39,272 nucleotides of DNA from a virus. The stretch is taken from positions 1-39,272 of IMG/VR virus record IMGVR_UViG_3300045303_000216; one strand, 5' to 3'. The position numbers were made by a program, and so were the translations under genes. Under the pieces are notes generated by a model. That model made no database searches. It saw nothing but the letters and a program-made list of their open reading frames with translations, and was not told the origin of the DNA. This document shows positions 21,620-29,126 of the stretch, piece by piece (the first letter of the stretch is position 1; every line of letters begins with the position of its first letter).

Positions 21620-22017
21620 TCGAACAAGACAGGGTCAGACAAGAATATTTAATGGTGCGGCGGACGATGAGCCAGAAGGCGATCGCGTTCGACACTGGAC
21701 TTTCTGCGAGCACGCTTTCGCGGCTGGAAAGAGGAATGACCGCTCTTGATCTCGACAGCCTGGCCACGCTCGCCCGGTATCTCGGAATTCATCTGAGCGA
21801 AGGCACGATCACCCAGCCGGCTGGCGACACGCTTGCGGAGATCGGCAAGGTCATCGACGCGGACGAAACACTTTCGGAAAATGCCCGGCAGGGATTGAAA
21901 GATCTAATGAACGCCGGGTACAGGGAGCTCGCGAAGCCCGAAAGATCGCGAAATCAAACAACAAAGGAAACAAAACACAATGACTACAACGACAGCACTG
22001 CAAATGCCCGATATTGA
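21616..22017 (+). CDS. XRE-family helix-turn-helix regulator
   Basis: A 133-residue protein starting in an ATGA overlap. Residues 5-62 form a Cro/CI-type HTH (RQEYLMVRRTMSQKAIAFDTGLSASTLSRLERGMTALDLDSLATLARYLGI). A short helical segment follows (LSENARQGLKDLMNAGYRELA) and a polar tail overlaps the next gene. It has no S24 domain, so it is not a classic CI. It may regulate early or late transcription. It lies in the middle of the early operon, away from the switch. Confidence 0.75.
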   Translation: MIEQDRVRQEYLMVRRTMSQKAIAFDTGLSASTLSRLERGMTALDLDSLATLARYLGIHLSEGTITQPAGDTLAEIGKVIDADETLSENARQGLKDLMNAGYRELAKPERSRNQTTKETKHNDYNDSTANARY

Positions 22018-22915
22018 TTGGGATTCGATCGAGGGCGGCAATCAGGAATTTACCGACGTTTATCCACGCATTCAATGGATCCACGGAAAGAAGGCCCTCA
22101 AGCAATTGGGCGAGAACAGCCTCGGTTATCGCGGCGGGCTATTTATCCCGGCTGATCAGTTCCCGGGCCTTATCGCCGAGGGATGGACGGAAGCGACCTT
22201 TACGGCTTCAAACGGCAAAGAGATCGACGGCTATCATTCGACCGAGGCAAAAATATCGGTCATCCGGCTCAAAAAGTTTTGGGATGACGACGGCTCGCAT
22301 GTTCATGCGATCTGCTGCCTAAAAGGCGTCGATGCCGTTTTCTCGCTGCAGGTCGGCGGGCTGAGCAAAGGTCAGGCATTCATCAACGCCTTTGCCGGAC
22401 ATCGCAACCAGGTCGTCGCGATGGCGAACCGCAACAAACCGCCCGGAGCGAATTCGCTTGAGCCATGTGCTCTCTGGTTTCTCGTTTCGCCGGGCCCGCA
22501 TTCGCAAGCGTTTTCAAAAGCCAACGCAGATAAATCGAGCGAGGTTACCGAGCCGGTTTTGAATGTGCCGAAAGAGATCACGGTCGATTATGTCCGCGGG
22601 CTCTGGGTTGGTACCGACAGCTACAAACGCTTTATCGAGATATTTAAGGAAACCGAGGCGTGGCAGACGCAGATCCCGAAACGCAGCCTGCAGGCCGACA
22701 GCAATTTCCCTGAGTATGCAGGTTCGGACGGCAGCGGTGAATCGTTTGAGCGAGCTCCGGAGCAACGCCTGCAGCATTTGATCGGGCTGATCCATGCAAA
22801 GAATCAGGACGAAAAACAGACCGCAATGGCATACAGTCTCGGCACGACCGATCGGATATCGAATCTATCGAAAACCGAGACCGAGAATGCCATCGCGGCT
22901 TTGAAATTGCTGTGA
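21980..22915 (+). CDS. Hypothetical early protein, possible replication or ssDNA-binding role
   Basis: A 311-residue protein. Segments include YPRIQWIHGKKALKQLGENS, GYRGGLFIPADQFPGLIAEGW, a strand-rich middle (HVHAICCLKGVDAVFSLQVGG), and a C-terminal helical part ending NLSKTETENAIAALKLL, similar to small helical tails of replication or recombination proteins. It resembles proteins I would place near DUF5895, but this is not certain. Position just upstream of the replisome organizer favours a DNA metabolism role. It overlaps the XRE gene by 38 bases and the next gene by GTGA. Confidence 0.5.
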   Translation: MTTTTALQMPDIDWDSIEGGNQEFTDVYPRIQWIHGKKALKQLGENSLGYRGGLFIPADQFPGLIAEGWTEATFTASNGKEIDGYHSTEAKISVIRLKKFWDDDGSHVHAICCLKGVDAVFSLQVGGLSKGQAFINAFAGHRNQVVAMANRNKPPGANSLEPCALWFLVSPGPHSQAFSKANADKSSEVTEPVLNVPKEITVDYVRGLWVGTDSYKRFIEIFKETEAWQTQIPKRSLQADSNFPEYAGSDGSGESFERAPEQRLQHLIGLIHAKNQDEKQTAMAYSLGTTDRISNLSKTETENAIAALKLL

Positions 22916-23163
22916 GCGTAAACATTCCAGCATCGGGGCGGCTGATGACGGCTGATGAGCGTGAGCGGATGGAAGAGCATCTTCGCATCGGCAATGAGGT
23001 CATCGAATCGGACAGCTTTCAGTTCATGAGCCGCCTCGATCAAAACAGGTTCGTCGCCGAACACGGGGCGATCAAGGCAAGGCTCGAGGAAGATGATCGG
23101 ATGCGTGTCAACCACTCAATCCTGGAATCGGACGACGCGAAGGAAAGGATGATGGAGCTGTGA
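22912..23163 (+). CDS. Small helical hypothetical protein (GTG start)
   Basis: An 83-residue, charged, helical protein starting at GTG in a GTGA overlap with the stop before it. Segments: LMTADERERMEEHLRIGNEVIES and FMSRLDQNRFVAEHGAIKARLEEDDRMR. It has no Cys pairs or membrane segment. Function unknown. Confidence 0.55.
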   Translation: MSVNIPASGRLMTADERERMEEHLRIGNEVIESDSFQFMSRLDQNRFVAEHGAIKARLEEDDRMRVNHSILESDDAKERMMEL

Positions 23164-23166
23164 ATT

Positions 23167-23478
23167 ATGGCTGATCAATTCAAAACTCTATGGGAATGCG
23201 GCGAGTGCTTTGAGATCTATATGTGCTGCGAGGTGGCGAAGGCGACAACATGTCATTTCGATGCACATCCGCTCTATCGCTGCGAGGTCTGCGGCCGAGA
23301 TCGCGACACCGAAGCCGATGCCCGCTCATGCTGCTTTAAGATCGCCAACCCGATACCAGCCGCCAGACGCGAGGTCGAAACACGTCCGCTGCCCGCATAT
23401 CTGTCGGAGCCCGAGCTCGGCGTCAGGAGAAAGATCGAGCAACTTCCCTTAATAAACTTTGATGAGGTGGGAGCGTGA
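23167..23478 (+). CDS. Zinc-ribbon hypothetical protein
   Basis: A 103-residue protein with many Cys (CGECFEIYMCCEV, RCEVCGRD, RSCCFK) suggesting one or two zinc sites in residues 10-57. The C-terminal half is polar. It begins three bases after the previous stop and ends immediately before the replisome organizer start. One of several zinc-ribbon proteins in this early operon. Confidence 0.6.
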   Translation: MADQFKTLWECGECFEIYMCCEVAKATTCHFDAHPLYRCEVCGRDRDTEADARSCCFKIANPIPAARREVETRPLPAYLSEPELGVRRKIEQLPLINFDEVGA

Positions 23479-24231
23479 ATGGCAAAGCTACCGGCGTTGC
23501 AGTTCTATCCCGCCGACTGGCGAAAAGATCCGGGCGTGCAAGCCCTTAACTACTTCGACCGTGGCGTGTGGTTTGAGATTCTCTGTTTTATGCACGAATC
23601 CGAGCAACGCGGCAGGTTATTACTCGCTGGTAGACCACTACCCGATGATGCCTTGGCCCGTCTGCTCGGTTTGGATAAGCAAGCTCTCAAATCAACACTG
23701 TCACGGTTGATCGAATATGGAGTGGCGTCGCGAGATGCAGAGGGGGTTTTGGTCAACAGACGGATGGTTCGGGATGAAGAGATCCGACAAATAAGGGTCG
23801 AGGCTGGCAAAAAGGGCGGAAATCCCGCTTTGCTTAACCAAAATCCAACCACCCAGGTTAACCAAAATTCAACCCCTTCATCTTCTTCTTCATCTTCACC
23901 TTCGAAGAAAGAAACTACTAACGTAGTTTCTAGGCGAGGCGAACGGATTCCGGATGATTTTACAGTCGATCCGGAAATGATCGAATGGGCGAAAGAGAAC
24001 TGCACGGGCGTCAGCTATACCGCTGAGTCCGAGAAGTTCGTGAATTACTACAAAGCCAAGACCGGCAAGGACGCGACCAAACTCGATTGGCCCGCAACCT
24101 GGCGGAACTGGATGCTGAATGCGAGGGACCGATATGGAGCAACCCGAAATGGCACCAACGAAACACGAGAACACCCAAATGCAAAGGCTGCCCGCGAATG
24201 GGCTGAGCTTAAACGACAAGTCGAGGGCTAA
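23479..24231 (+). CDS. Replication initiator / replisome organizer (DnaT-like)
   Basis: A 250-residue protein in the layout of phage replisome organizers. Residues 1-110 are a winged-helix region (LQFYPADWRKDPGVQALNYFDRGVWFEILCFMHES, KSTLSRLIEYGVASRD). Residues 118-146 are a Gln/Asn/Ser-rich linker with eight Ser in a row. Residues 155-220 match the DnaT/DnaB-binding C-terminal domain (IPDDFTVDPEMIEWAKEN, FVNYYKAKTGKDATKLDWPATWRNWMLNA). It should bind the origin and recruit the host helicase. Candidate origin repeats lie in the linker-coding DNA, as in lambda O. Confidence 0.78.
   Translation: MAKLPALQFYPADWRKDPGVQALNYFDRGVWFEILCFMHESEQRGRLLLAGRPLPDDALARLLGLDKQALKSTLSRLIEYGVASRDAEGVLVNRRMVRDEEIRQIRVEAGKKGGNPALLNQNPTTQVNQNSTPSSSSSSSPSKKETTNVVSRRGERIPDDFTVDPEMIEWAKENCTGVSYTAESEKFVNYYKAKTGKDATKLDWPATWRNWMLNARDRYGATRNGTNETREHPNAKAAREWAELKRQVEG
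23834..23930. other. Candidate replication origin inside the replisome organizer gene
   Basis: Two 17-bp direct repeats, TTAACCAAAATYCAACC, start at 23834 and 23858 (period 24 bp). They are followed by a pyrimidine-rich tract of TTC units (about 23876-23903) and a perfect inverted repeat GAAACTAC/GTAGTTTC with a 4-base loop (23911-23930). Iterons, an easily melted tract and a hairpin inside an initiator gene resemble the lambda ori arrangement. Two iterons are few, so this remains a candidate. Confidence 0.45.
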
Positions 24232-24589
24232 GCTGCTACTTCAACTCGGCGGCATCGTGAACAAGATCCGTGTCGTCCAGGGCTGGAACCTGCTGCCTCC
24301 GATGGAAACGGAACCGATCGCATTGATCTGGGCCGAACAATTTGAACGCTTTGGAGTCGAACCAGCGGCCTACAACGAGATCGTCAATCGAGCTATCGAC
24401 CATCGCCTCTGGTTTCTACGAAAAGGCGAGAAACCGCCCGAGCTGACCATCGAACTTCTGGTCATGGTCTATCAGCAATATCGATCCGAACAGCGGGACA
24501 TCGAGGAAAACAAAAAGAGGGAAGACCAATGGAAGGACTACGAGAGATCTGGCAACGCCTCGCCGATGATCTCAACTCCGGCAAGATAA
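24119..24589 (+). CDS. Hypothetical protein, possible helicase-loader position
   Basis: A 156-residue helical protein overlapping the organizer gene by about 110 bases. ATG 24134 and 24179 are alternative starts; no ribosome site separates them. The core (KLLLQLGGIVNKIRVVQGWNL, IALIWAEQFERFGVEPAAYNEIVNRAIDHRL, LTIELLVMVYQQYRSEQRDI) could be a small replication accessory protein such as lambda P analogues, judged by position only. Its 3' end overlaps the next gene by 61 bases. Confidence 0.55.
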   Translation: MRGTDMEQPEMAPTKHENTQMQRLPANGLSLNDKSRAKLLLQLGGIVNKIRVVQGWNLLPPMETEPIALIWAEQFERFGVEPAAYNEIVNRAIDHRLWFLRKGEKPPELTIELLVMVYQQYRSEQRDIEENKKREDQWKDYERSGNASPMISTPAR

Positions 24590-24741
24590 AAATGGCCCAT
24601 TATCGCGAATGCCCAAGCTGTTTTAACACGGGCTGGAAGTTCATCAAACAGAGCGACGAGATGAACCGCATTCATGAGGGCGTGATCAAATGCCAGGATT
24701 GTAATTTCTGGTTCAAGAGCTATGCTGACCGGGCCGCCTAA
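24529..24741 (+). CDS. Small zinc-ribbon protein
   Basis: A 70-residue protein with a CPSC/CQDC zinc ribbon (residues about 28-58) and an N-terminal helix (LREIWQRLADDLNSGKI). A GAGGG site precedes its ATG at about the right distance. It ends just before the first start-associated repeat. Function unknown. Confidence 0.6.
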   Translation: MEGLREIWQRLADDLNSGKIKMAHYRECPSCFNTGWKFIKQSDEMNRIHEGVIKCQDCNFWFKSYADRAA

Positions 24742-24746
24742 CCCCC

Positions 24747-24769
24747 GACAAGGATCAACCATAGGAGAA
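24747..24769 (+). repeat. Start-associated repeat 1
   Basis: GACAAGGATCAACCAT followed by AGGAGAA. It carries the ribosome site of the gene starting at 24773 and is preceded by five C. The same words recur at 24995 and 25460, always at a gene start. Confidence 0.75.
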
Positions 24770-24772
24770 AGT

Positions 24773-25012
24773 ATGGAAACGAAAAAAGCAAAAACTGAAA
24801 CAGCTTGTACCGCTTGCGGGATGTACTCGGCAACGCCCCGCGAATATCATCCGTGGGCGGTGTGTGAGCTATTCAAAGCGACGCGCAATTCAAACTCCGT
24901 TCGAGTCAATATCAAGGCCGTGATCGAGTACGGCATGAAGGCTCAGAAAGCAGGGATATCGGCTGAAGATGCGATGGCAGATTTTAATGCCCCCGACAAG
25001 GATCAACCATGA
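24773..25012 (+). CDS. Small early protein with CTACG motif, ends DKDQP
   Basis: A 79-residue protein from ATG 24773, placed by the AGGAG of the repeat before it. It has CTACGMYSATPREYHPWAVCE near the N-terminus (possible zinc site) and a helical C-terminal part (IKAVIEYGMKAQKAGISAEDAMADF). Its last codons, PDKDQP, are encoded by the second copy of the start-associated repeat. Confidence 0.6.
   Translation: METKKAKTETACTACGMYSATPREYHPWAVCELFKATRNSNSVRVNIKAVIEYGMKAQKAGISAEDAMADFNAPDKDQP
24995..25010 (+). repeat. Start-associated repeat 2 (short form)
   Basis: GACAAGGATCAACCAT, identical to the first 16 bases of the other copies and also preceded by five C. Here the final AT begins the ATGA overlap that starts the next gene, so the AGGAGAA part is missing. 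Confidence 0.7.
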
Positions 25013-25314
25013 CGATAGGGAAGCCGGTCTGGTGGCTCACAAAAGACGGCGATTTGGATTTGCTAAAAGCGTATGAAGGGCATTATTCAGCATACAAATA
25101 TCGAGACGGGCGAAAGCGAACGCAATGTTTCGGCCCCGGCGAATGTATCGTCCTTAGAACGCTCGATGCTCTTGCCTTTTGGGGATGGCGAAAGTTCATT
25201 GATGACTGCATTAACATCGACACCGGAGAGCGACAAACCGGCGTCAATAACAACATCTTCGCCAATCACTCGAAAGGTAAATATCTCTCGTCCGAGCTTG
25301 TGCGACAAGGCTGA
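25009..25314 (+). CDS. Hypothetical early protein, Trp-rich
   Basis: A 101-residue protein starting at an ATGA overlap. It reads as a compact mixed domain (PVWWLTKDGDLDLLKAYEGHYSAYKY, TLDALAFWGWRKFIDDCINI) with no known motif. Its end overlaps the next small frame. Function unknown. Confidence 0.55.
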   Translation: MTIGKPVWWLTKDGDLDLLKAYEGHYSAYKYRDGRKRTQCFGPGECIVLRTLDALAFWGWRKFIDDCINIDTGERQTGVNNNIFANHSKGKYLSSELVRQG

Positions 25315-25477
25315 CCGAATCGCTGATTTCTGCTGGCCTGGTGAAAGGCACTATACCTATATCGATCCGAAAAAGATTAGGTCAACAAACCCTGGATTTT
25401 GTTACATCGTTGCCGGATGGAAGCGATGCGGGCACACAAAAAGCGGACTGATAATTTTAGACAAGGATCAACCATAG
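25298..25477 (+). CDS. Small protein ending DKDQP (TTG start likely)
   Basis: A 59-residue frame overlapping the previous gene by 17 bases, with TTG as the most downstream usable start. It reads CDKADRIADFCWPGERHYTYIDPKKI and FCYIVAGWKRCGHTKSGLIILDKDQP. Four Cys/His positions could bind metal. Its last residues equal those of the gene ending at 25012, again from the start-associated repeat. The start is uncertain; longer in-frame starts lie deep within the previous gene. Confidence 0.5.
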   Translation: MCDKADRIADFCWPGERHYTYIDPKKIRSTNPGFCYIVAGWKRCGHTKSGLIILDKDQP

Positions 25478-25482
25478 GAGAA
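25460..25482 (+). repeat. Start-associated repeat 3
   Basis: GACAAGGATCAACCAT followed by AGGAGAA, identical over all 23 bases to copy 1. It provides the ribosome site for ATG 25486. Confidence 0.75.
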
Positions 25483-25485
25483 CAA

Positions 25486-25788
25486 ATGCCTGACAACTTA
25501 ATCGAACGCGCAAGAGAGTTTTGCCGCGAGATGGGATGGAATGAGAGTAGCTCTTATCTGATGGCCGCCTTTGTCCGCAGTCTCGAACAGTGGACGCCGC
25601 TTCGGAGCGAAGATGATTTGCCGCCAGATGGAAAACAGTATATCTGGGCTTATCGGAATTTGCCCGGCTCTGTTACGGCAATCTATAAACCGCGTCAAGA
25701 CACGTTAGATAGTTGGTGGGTTAATGAATTTTCTGCATATCGAGAAATCGAACCCTATCAACCGCAGGGAGAAGTGACTTGTCCCTAA
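25486..25788 (+). CDS. Hypothetical protein, DUF551-like
   Basis: A 100-residue protein with an excellent AGGAG site from repeat 3. The middle (QWTPLRSEDDLPPDGKQYIWAYRN, then a Trp pair SWWVNEF and REIEPYQPQ) recalls DUF551-type small phage proteins. The last codons (GEVTCP and stop) fall in a sequence able to form a hairpin next to the tnpB gene, so the original 3' end may have been changed by that insertion. Confidence 0.55.
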   Translation: MPDNLIERAREFCREMGWNESSSYLMAAFVRSLEQWTPLRSEDDLPPDGKQYIWAYRNLPGSVTAIYKPRQDTLDSWWVNEFSAYREIEPYQPQGEVTCP

Positions 25789-25800
25789 AAACGGAACTTC

Positions 25801-26910
25801 TCAAGCAACGCTTTCGGTAACCCGATACGTTAACGCTTGATCCCGTAGCCCACGGGCAAGAATAATTTTAGAGGAAACAATATCTCGATGTTCAGACAGA
25901 CCGCAAACCAGACAGTGATGCCAGCGAACGGACAAGTTCTTTTTGACCGGCGCTCCACACGTACAGGTCTGACTGGTGTTTCGTGGGTCTACTTCAATCA
26001 ACTGTCTATCAGCCCTTTCAGCCTTATATTTCAGTTGGAAAAAGAAACTCGACCACGAAGCATCGAGGATTTGTTTAGAGAGAATGCCACGAGACATCCC
26101 CTTGATATTGAGTTTTTCGACTGCGACCAAACCGTAGTGCCGAATCAGCCAAGTCGAGACTTTGTGTTGAAAATCCGAGCGCTTGTTAAGAATCTTGTGG
26201 TGAAGCACACGCAGTTGGGCGACTGCCCTGCGTCTGCGATTCGAGCCTTTCTTTCTTCGGGCCACTCGACGTTGAGCCACGCGAAGTTGTTTTTGTGCCG
26301 TTTCAAAGAATCTCGGATTGTCTACCTGCGTTCCGTCGGACAAGGTAGCGAAGGCTTCAATGCCGACATCAATTCCAATAGCATCTCGCGATGTCGGCAA
26401 TGGATTTGGAGGTATGCCTTCACAGGAAATAATTGCATACCATTTCAAACCCTCGCGTTTAATGGATATCTCTTTAATGTTCCCTTCGATCGGTCGGTGG
26501 AGTTTAATCTTCAAATTACCGATGAGGGACAGATTGAGTTTGCCGTCCTTAAAGCGAAAACCTACTTTATTGTAGAAAAACGAATTAAAGAAGGACTTGC
26601 CCTTAAATCGTGGATACCCCGGCTTCTCGCCATTCTTAATACGACGAAAGAAAGCCTTAAAAGCTTTATCAACCTGGCGCAGGGTTTGCAAGCACACGCG
26701 AGCTTGTACCGCCATATAGTCTGGATTCAATTTTCTGATATCGGGGATCTGCTTGCTCTGGTCAAAGAAAGAGACGCTTTTTCTGTTCAATCGCCATGCA
26801 TCACGTCTTTCTTGCACGGCGGCATTATAGAGATCGCGCAAAAGATGAAGCGAATGTTCCAGTGTATCGGCTTGGTTTTTGGTTGGGAAAATCCGATATT
26901 TATATGACAT
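25801..26910 (-). CDS. tnpB: TnpB-type RNA-guided nuclease (IS200/IS605, IS1341-like)
   Basis: About 370 residues. Numbering from GTG 26916: N-terminal helical and WED-like parts to about 170, then RuvC-like nuclease with Asp183 (IGIDVG), Glu267 (VAVEKLN) and Asp345 (HRDIVSSK). The zinc finger lies between them: C318-x-C320 (TSQTCTCG) and C335-x-x-C338. ATG 26910 is the likelier start. No tnpA is present, so movement would need a transposase in trans. It faces against the early operon, looks less GC-rich than its neighbours, and has its own extended -10. A hairpin-forming 3' flank at 25770-25801 could be the element end and guide RNA region. Confidence 0.85.
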   Translation of the reverse strand: MSYKYRIFPTKNQADTLEHSLHLLRDLYNAAVQERRDAWRLNRKSVSFFDQSKQIPDIRKLNPDYMAVQARVCLQTLRQVDKAFKAFFRRIKNGEKPGYPRFKGKSFFNSFFYNKVGFRFKDGKLNLSLIGNLKIKLHRPIEGNIKEISIKREGLKWYAIISCEGIPPNPLPTSRDAIGIDVGIEAFATLSDGTQVDNPRFFETAQKQLRVAQRRVARRKKGSNRRRRAVAQLRVLHHKILNKRSDFQHKVSTWLIRHYGLVAVEKLNIKGMSRGILSKQILDASWSSFFFQLKYKAERADRQLIEVDPRNTSQTCTCGAPVKKNLSVRWHHCLVCGLSEHRDIVSSKIILARGLRDQALTYRVTESVA

Positions 26911-26922
26911 TCGCACGTACTA

Positions 26923-26931
26923 ATTATAACA
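26923..26931 (-). promoter_or_regulatory. Extended -10 promoter for tnpB
   Basis: Read leftward, TGTTATAAT lies 13 bases before ATG 26910 with no -35. The mRNA would be almost leaderless. The same nine bases precede the HNH gene at 12961. Confidence 0.6.
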
Positions 26932-26993
26932 GAATAAAGGCGGTTAGAGATGATAAATAACAAAAGAATTTTCAAAGGAGATAGGAGGAACCG

Positions 26994-27413
26994 ATGGAAC
27001 AGACGGCGACTGACATCAAACTGCCCAATATTGATTTTGCGGCATTAGACACTGAAATCGAGATTGCCTTTACCGAGGAAGTTGAAAGCTATATTCGCAA
27101 CCTTCCTTGGTCAGAAACGACAGCCGACGAAACTAAAACCCTAGTCGCTGGCAACATCCGTGCTTATGCTCGTCGTGAACGGATCACTGGACCGCTAAAC
27201 GGGTTTATCACAAAACTGGCGGAACGGCTGTCGGCACTTGGCAAAGAAAACGCCACGCTTCTCACGGAGAACGCTGAACTGAAGGCCAAGCTGGCGGAGG
27301 CGGAGAAGGTTATTGCCGCGTTTGCTCAGTATGACGGCACGGCTCTATTTGCTGGCGTTCAGCATCAGTTTATCGACATGGCGAAGAATTATCTCAAGGA
27401 GCGAAACACATGA
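26994..27413 (+). CDS. Coiled-coil hypothetical protein
   Basis: A 139-residue protein with a strong GGAGG site before its ATG. Residues 75-115 form a heptad-rich coiled coil (LAERLSALGKENATLLTENAELKAKLAEAEKVI). The N-terminal part (TDIKLPNIDFAALDTEIEIAF) is acidic and begins with words similar to the start of the 21980 gene (LPNIDF against MPDIDW). The stop overlaps the next start (ATGA). Function unknown. Confidence 0.6.
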   Translation: MEQTATDIKLPNIDFAALDTEIEIAFTEEVESYIRNLPWSETTADETKTLVAGNIRAYARRERITGPLNGFITKLAERLSALGKENATLLTENAELKAKLAEAEKVIAAFAQYDGTALFAGVQHQFIDMAKNYLKERNT

Positions 27414-27706
27414 CCGAACAACTCTGCCAATGTGCCATTCGCCCAATAATTGCGGCTCGTGGATGTTATGACAAATGCCCAAAGTGCGGGAAACCTTATG
27501 ACCCTATTGGTCTCACCCCGCCGGTTGACGAGCGAGAGAAGGCGAAAGCGGAAGCGTGGGAATCGAACCACGAAAACGCCCACATCTATTACGAGAATGG
27601 ATTTAAGCATGGCTTCGACGCTGGCTGGAATGCAAGAGACGCGGAGGTCGAGAGGCTGAAGGGGGCGTTGGAGTCTTACAAGTCGCGGGTCCTTCCCCGG
27701 CCTTGA
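27410..27706 (+). CDS. Zinc-ribbon hypothetical protein
   Basis: A 98-residue protein with CQC, then CYDKCPKCGKPYDP near the N-terminus (zinc ribbon) and a helical second half (YYENGFKHGFDAGWNARDAEVERLKGALESYK). Starts in an ATGA overlap. A similar helix with G-x-x-x-GFDAGW occurs in many small phage proteins of unknown role. Confidence 0.6.
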   Translation: MTEQLCQCAIRPIIAARGCYDKCPKCGKPYDPIGLTPPVDEREKAKAEAWESNHENAHIYYENGFKHGFDAGWNARDAEVERLKGALESYKSRVLPRP

Positions 27707-27788
27707 ATTTTCGAGGGTATCGCACGACTGGATGGGTAGAATAACTGATCAAAAAAATCGCATTTCATCATCGTAGGAATTTTAGAAT

Positions 27789-28733
27789 ATGCCAATTTGC
27801 AGTAAGTGTCGGAAAGAAAAAAGTAGCCGAGATTTTCCTAAAAACAAAGCCCGTCTCAATGGTCTTGATTCATATTGTCTTGAGTGCAATAGGATCCGAC
27901 AGCGGGCGCGATACGCGGCAACCCATCCCGGACGTCAGCCCCGCAAATTAAAGCCCTTTATTAAGATCACTGAGGCCGAATGGGCCATTCGAAAGGCAGC
28001 ATCGAAAGAAAGAGCAAGGCAGAGAGCAAAACAAAAAACATTTGATCCCGACGAGAAGGCGAAAGGACGTATTCGGAAAAACGCTTGGAGAAAGCGGAAC
28101 CTCGAACTAGCAAGAAAACGAGACCGATTACAGGGGATTCGCTCTTATTGGATGGAAAAGGCCAAAAAACTCGGTGGCAATCCGATGGACCTCTACCGTG
28201 CCAACCTCGAATGCCAATTTCGTAGAGAGCAAGAACGCATTCAGCCATCGCCGAAAAAGAAATGCACCAAATGCGGAGAAGTCCGACCTAGAGATCAATT
28301 TCCCGCCAGACCTAAGAGCTCCGATGGCCTTGATAGTAATTGCAAAACCTGCCGTTCGGTAAGAACAAAAAATTGGGCACAACGGAACCGGAAACACCTC
28401 GCAGACCTCGCTCGCCAACGCTACCGCTCCTCCACGACCATTCGTGAAGCATCCCACATGCGGAGCAAGGCCGCTAAATATAAACGCAAGGCCATTCTAA
28501 AAACTGCGAAGTCTGATTTAACTCTCGACCAATGGACGGCCATCAAAGCCGCCTACGGCTACCGCTGTGCCTACTGTCGTCAGCAAAAGCCGCTGACACA
28601 GGATCACGTGATCCCAGTTTCGAAAGGCGGACCGCATACAGCAAGCAACATCGTGCCGGCATGCCGATCTTGCAACAGTTCAAAGGGTGCGAATCCGCCC
28701 AAAGTCGCGTTTCAGCAGCACTTAATAGCATAA
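27789..28733 (+). CDS. HNH endonuclease with two N-terminal zinc-finger repeats
   Basis: A 314-residue protein. Two related zinc fingers: C4/C7/C30/C33 (DFPKNKARLNGLDSYC) and C159/C162/C185/C188 (QFPARPKSSDGLDSNC), separated by a long basic helical stretch. The C-terminal HNH domain has C260/C263, Asp272-His273 (QDHVIPVSKGG), Asn287 and C292/C295. It likely nicks or cuts DNA; the fingers may give target choice. It is the last early gene, set off by an 82-base gap, and looks like a mobile or homing nuclease. Confidence 0.82.
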   Translation: MPICSKCRKEKSSRDFPKNKARLNGLDSYCLECNRIRQRARYAATHPGRQPRKLKPFIKITEAEWAIRKAASKERARQRAKQKTFDPDEKAKGRIRKNAWRKRNLELARKRDRLQGIRSYWMEKAKKLGGNPMDLYRANLECQFRREQERIQPSPKKKCTKCGEVRPRDQFPARPKSSDGLDSNCKTCRSVRTKNWAQRNRKHLADLARQRYRSSTTIREASHMRSKAAKYKRKAILKTAKSDLTLDQWTAIKAAYGYRCAYCRQQKPLTQDHVIPVSKGGPHTASNIVPACRSCNSSKGANPPKVAFQQHLIA

Positions 28734-28746
28734 GAATTCATCATCA

Positions 28747-29124
28747 ATGGCAGGTATCGAGCATGATCAGAGATTAGCTGGTTTCCGGTTTGCAGAGAAA
28801 CTTGACCTGCTCGCCGCCGAGGCCCCCGACGTTCTGACCGAGAAGGCGGTTCACCAGGTCGCCCAGCGGATCCGCAATCGATACGCTTACACTCCGAGGC
28901 TTCGCAAGGCCGAGATCTTCGCACGCATCCGACGCGGAGCGGCTTCGATCGCGGAGCTGGTAGACGAGACGGGTTTTCACAAAGATGAGGTCTACGAATT
29001 AACCAAAGAGCTTGAGGCTGAGGGTCAGGTTCGGTTCGATCGAGCCCCTGCGATAGGCCGCGGCCGTCCGCCGATTCGCATTTTCGCCGCTACGATAGCT
29101 AATTTTTCCCCCCCTAAAACTTAA
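28747..29124 (+). CDS. Winged-helix protein, candidate late regulator
   Basis: A 125-residue protein. Residues 50-115 fit a winged helix (LRKAEIFARIRRGAASIAELVDETGFHKDEVYELTKELEAEGQVRFDRA, then a basic wing GRGRPPIRIF). The N-terminal half is helical (VHQVAQRIRNRYAYTPRL). Its last codons lie within the C7-centred repeat at 29103-29126, which also precedes the capsid gene. That link, and the position at the border of early and lysis genes, make it a candidate late transcription regulator; this is inference. Confidence 0.6.
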   Translation: MAGIEHDQRLAGFRFAEKLDLLAAEAPDVLTEKAVHQVAQRIRNRYAYTPRLRKAEIFARIRRGAASIAELVDETGFHKDEVYELTKELEAEGQVRFDRAPAIGRGRPPIRIFAATIANFSPPKT

Positions 29125-29126
29125 AT
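29103..29126 (+). repeat. C7-centred late element, copy 1
   Basis: T5, C7, TAAAA, one variable base, TTAAAT. It matches 37365-37388 at 23 of 24 positions. It ends 28 bases before the endolysin start. I infer a regulatory element for late genes. Confidence 0.65.

Noticed and set aside
25888-26907. A 339-codon open frame on the plus strand across the tnpB region
   Set aside because: It is the exact antisense of tnpB, shows no known domain or ribosome site, and tnpB has all catalytic motifs.
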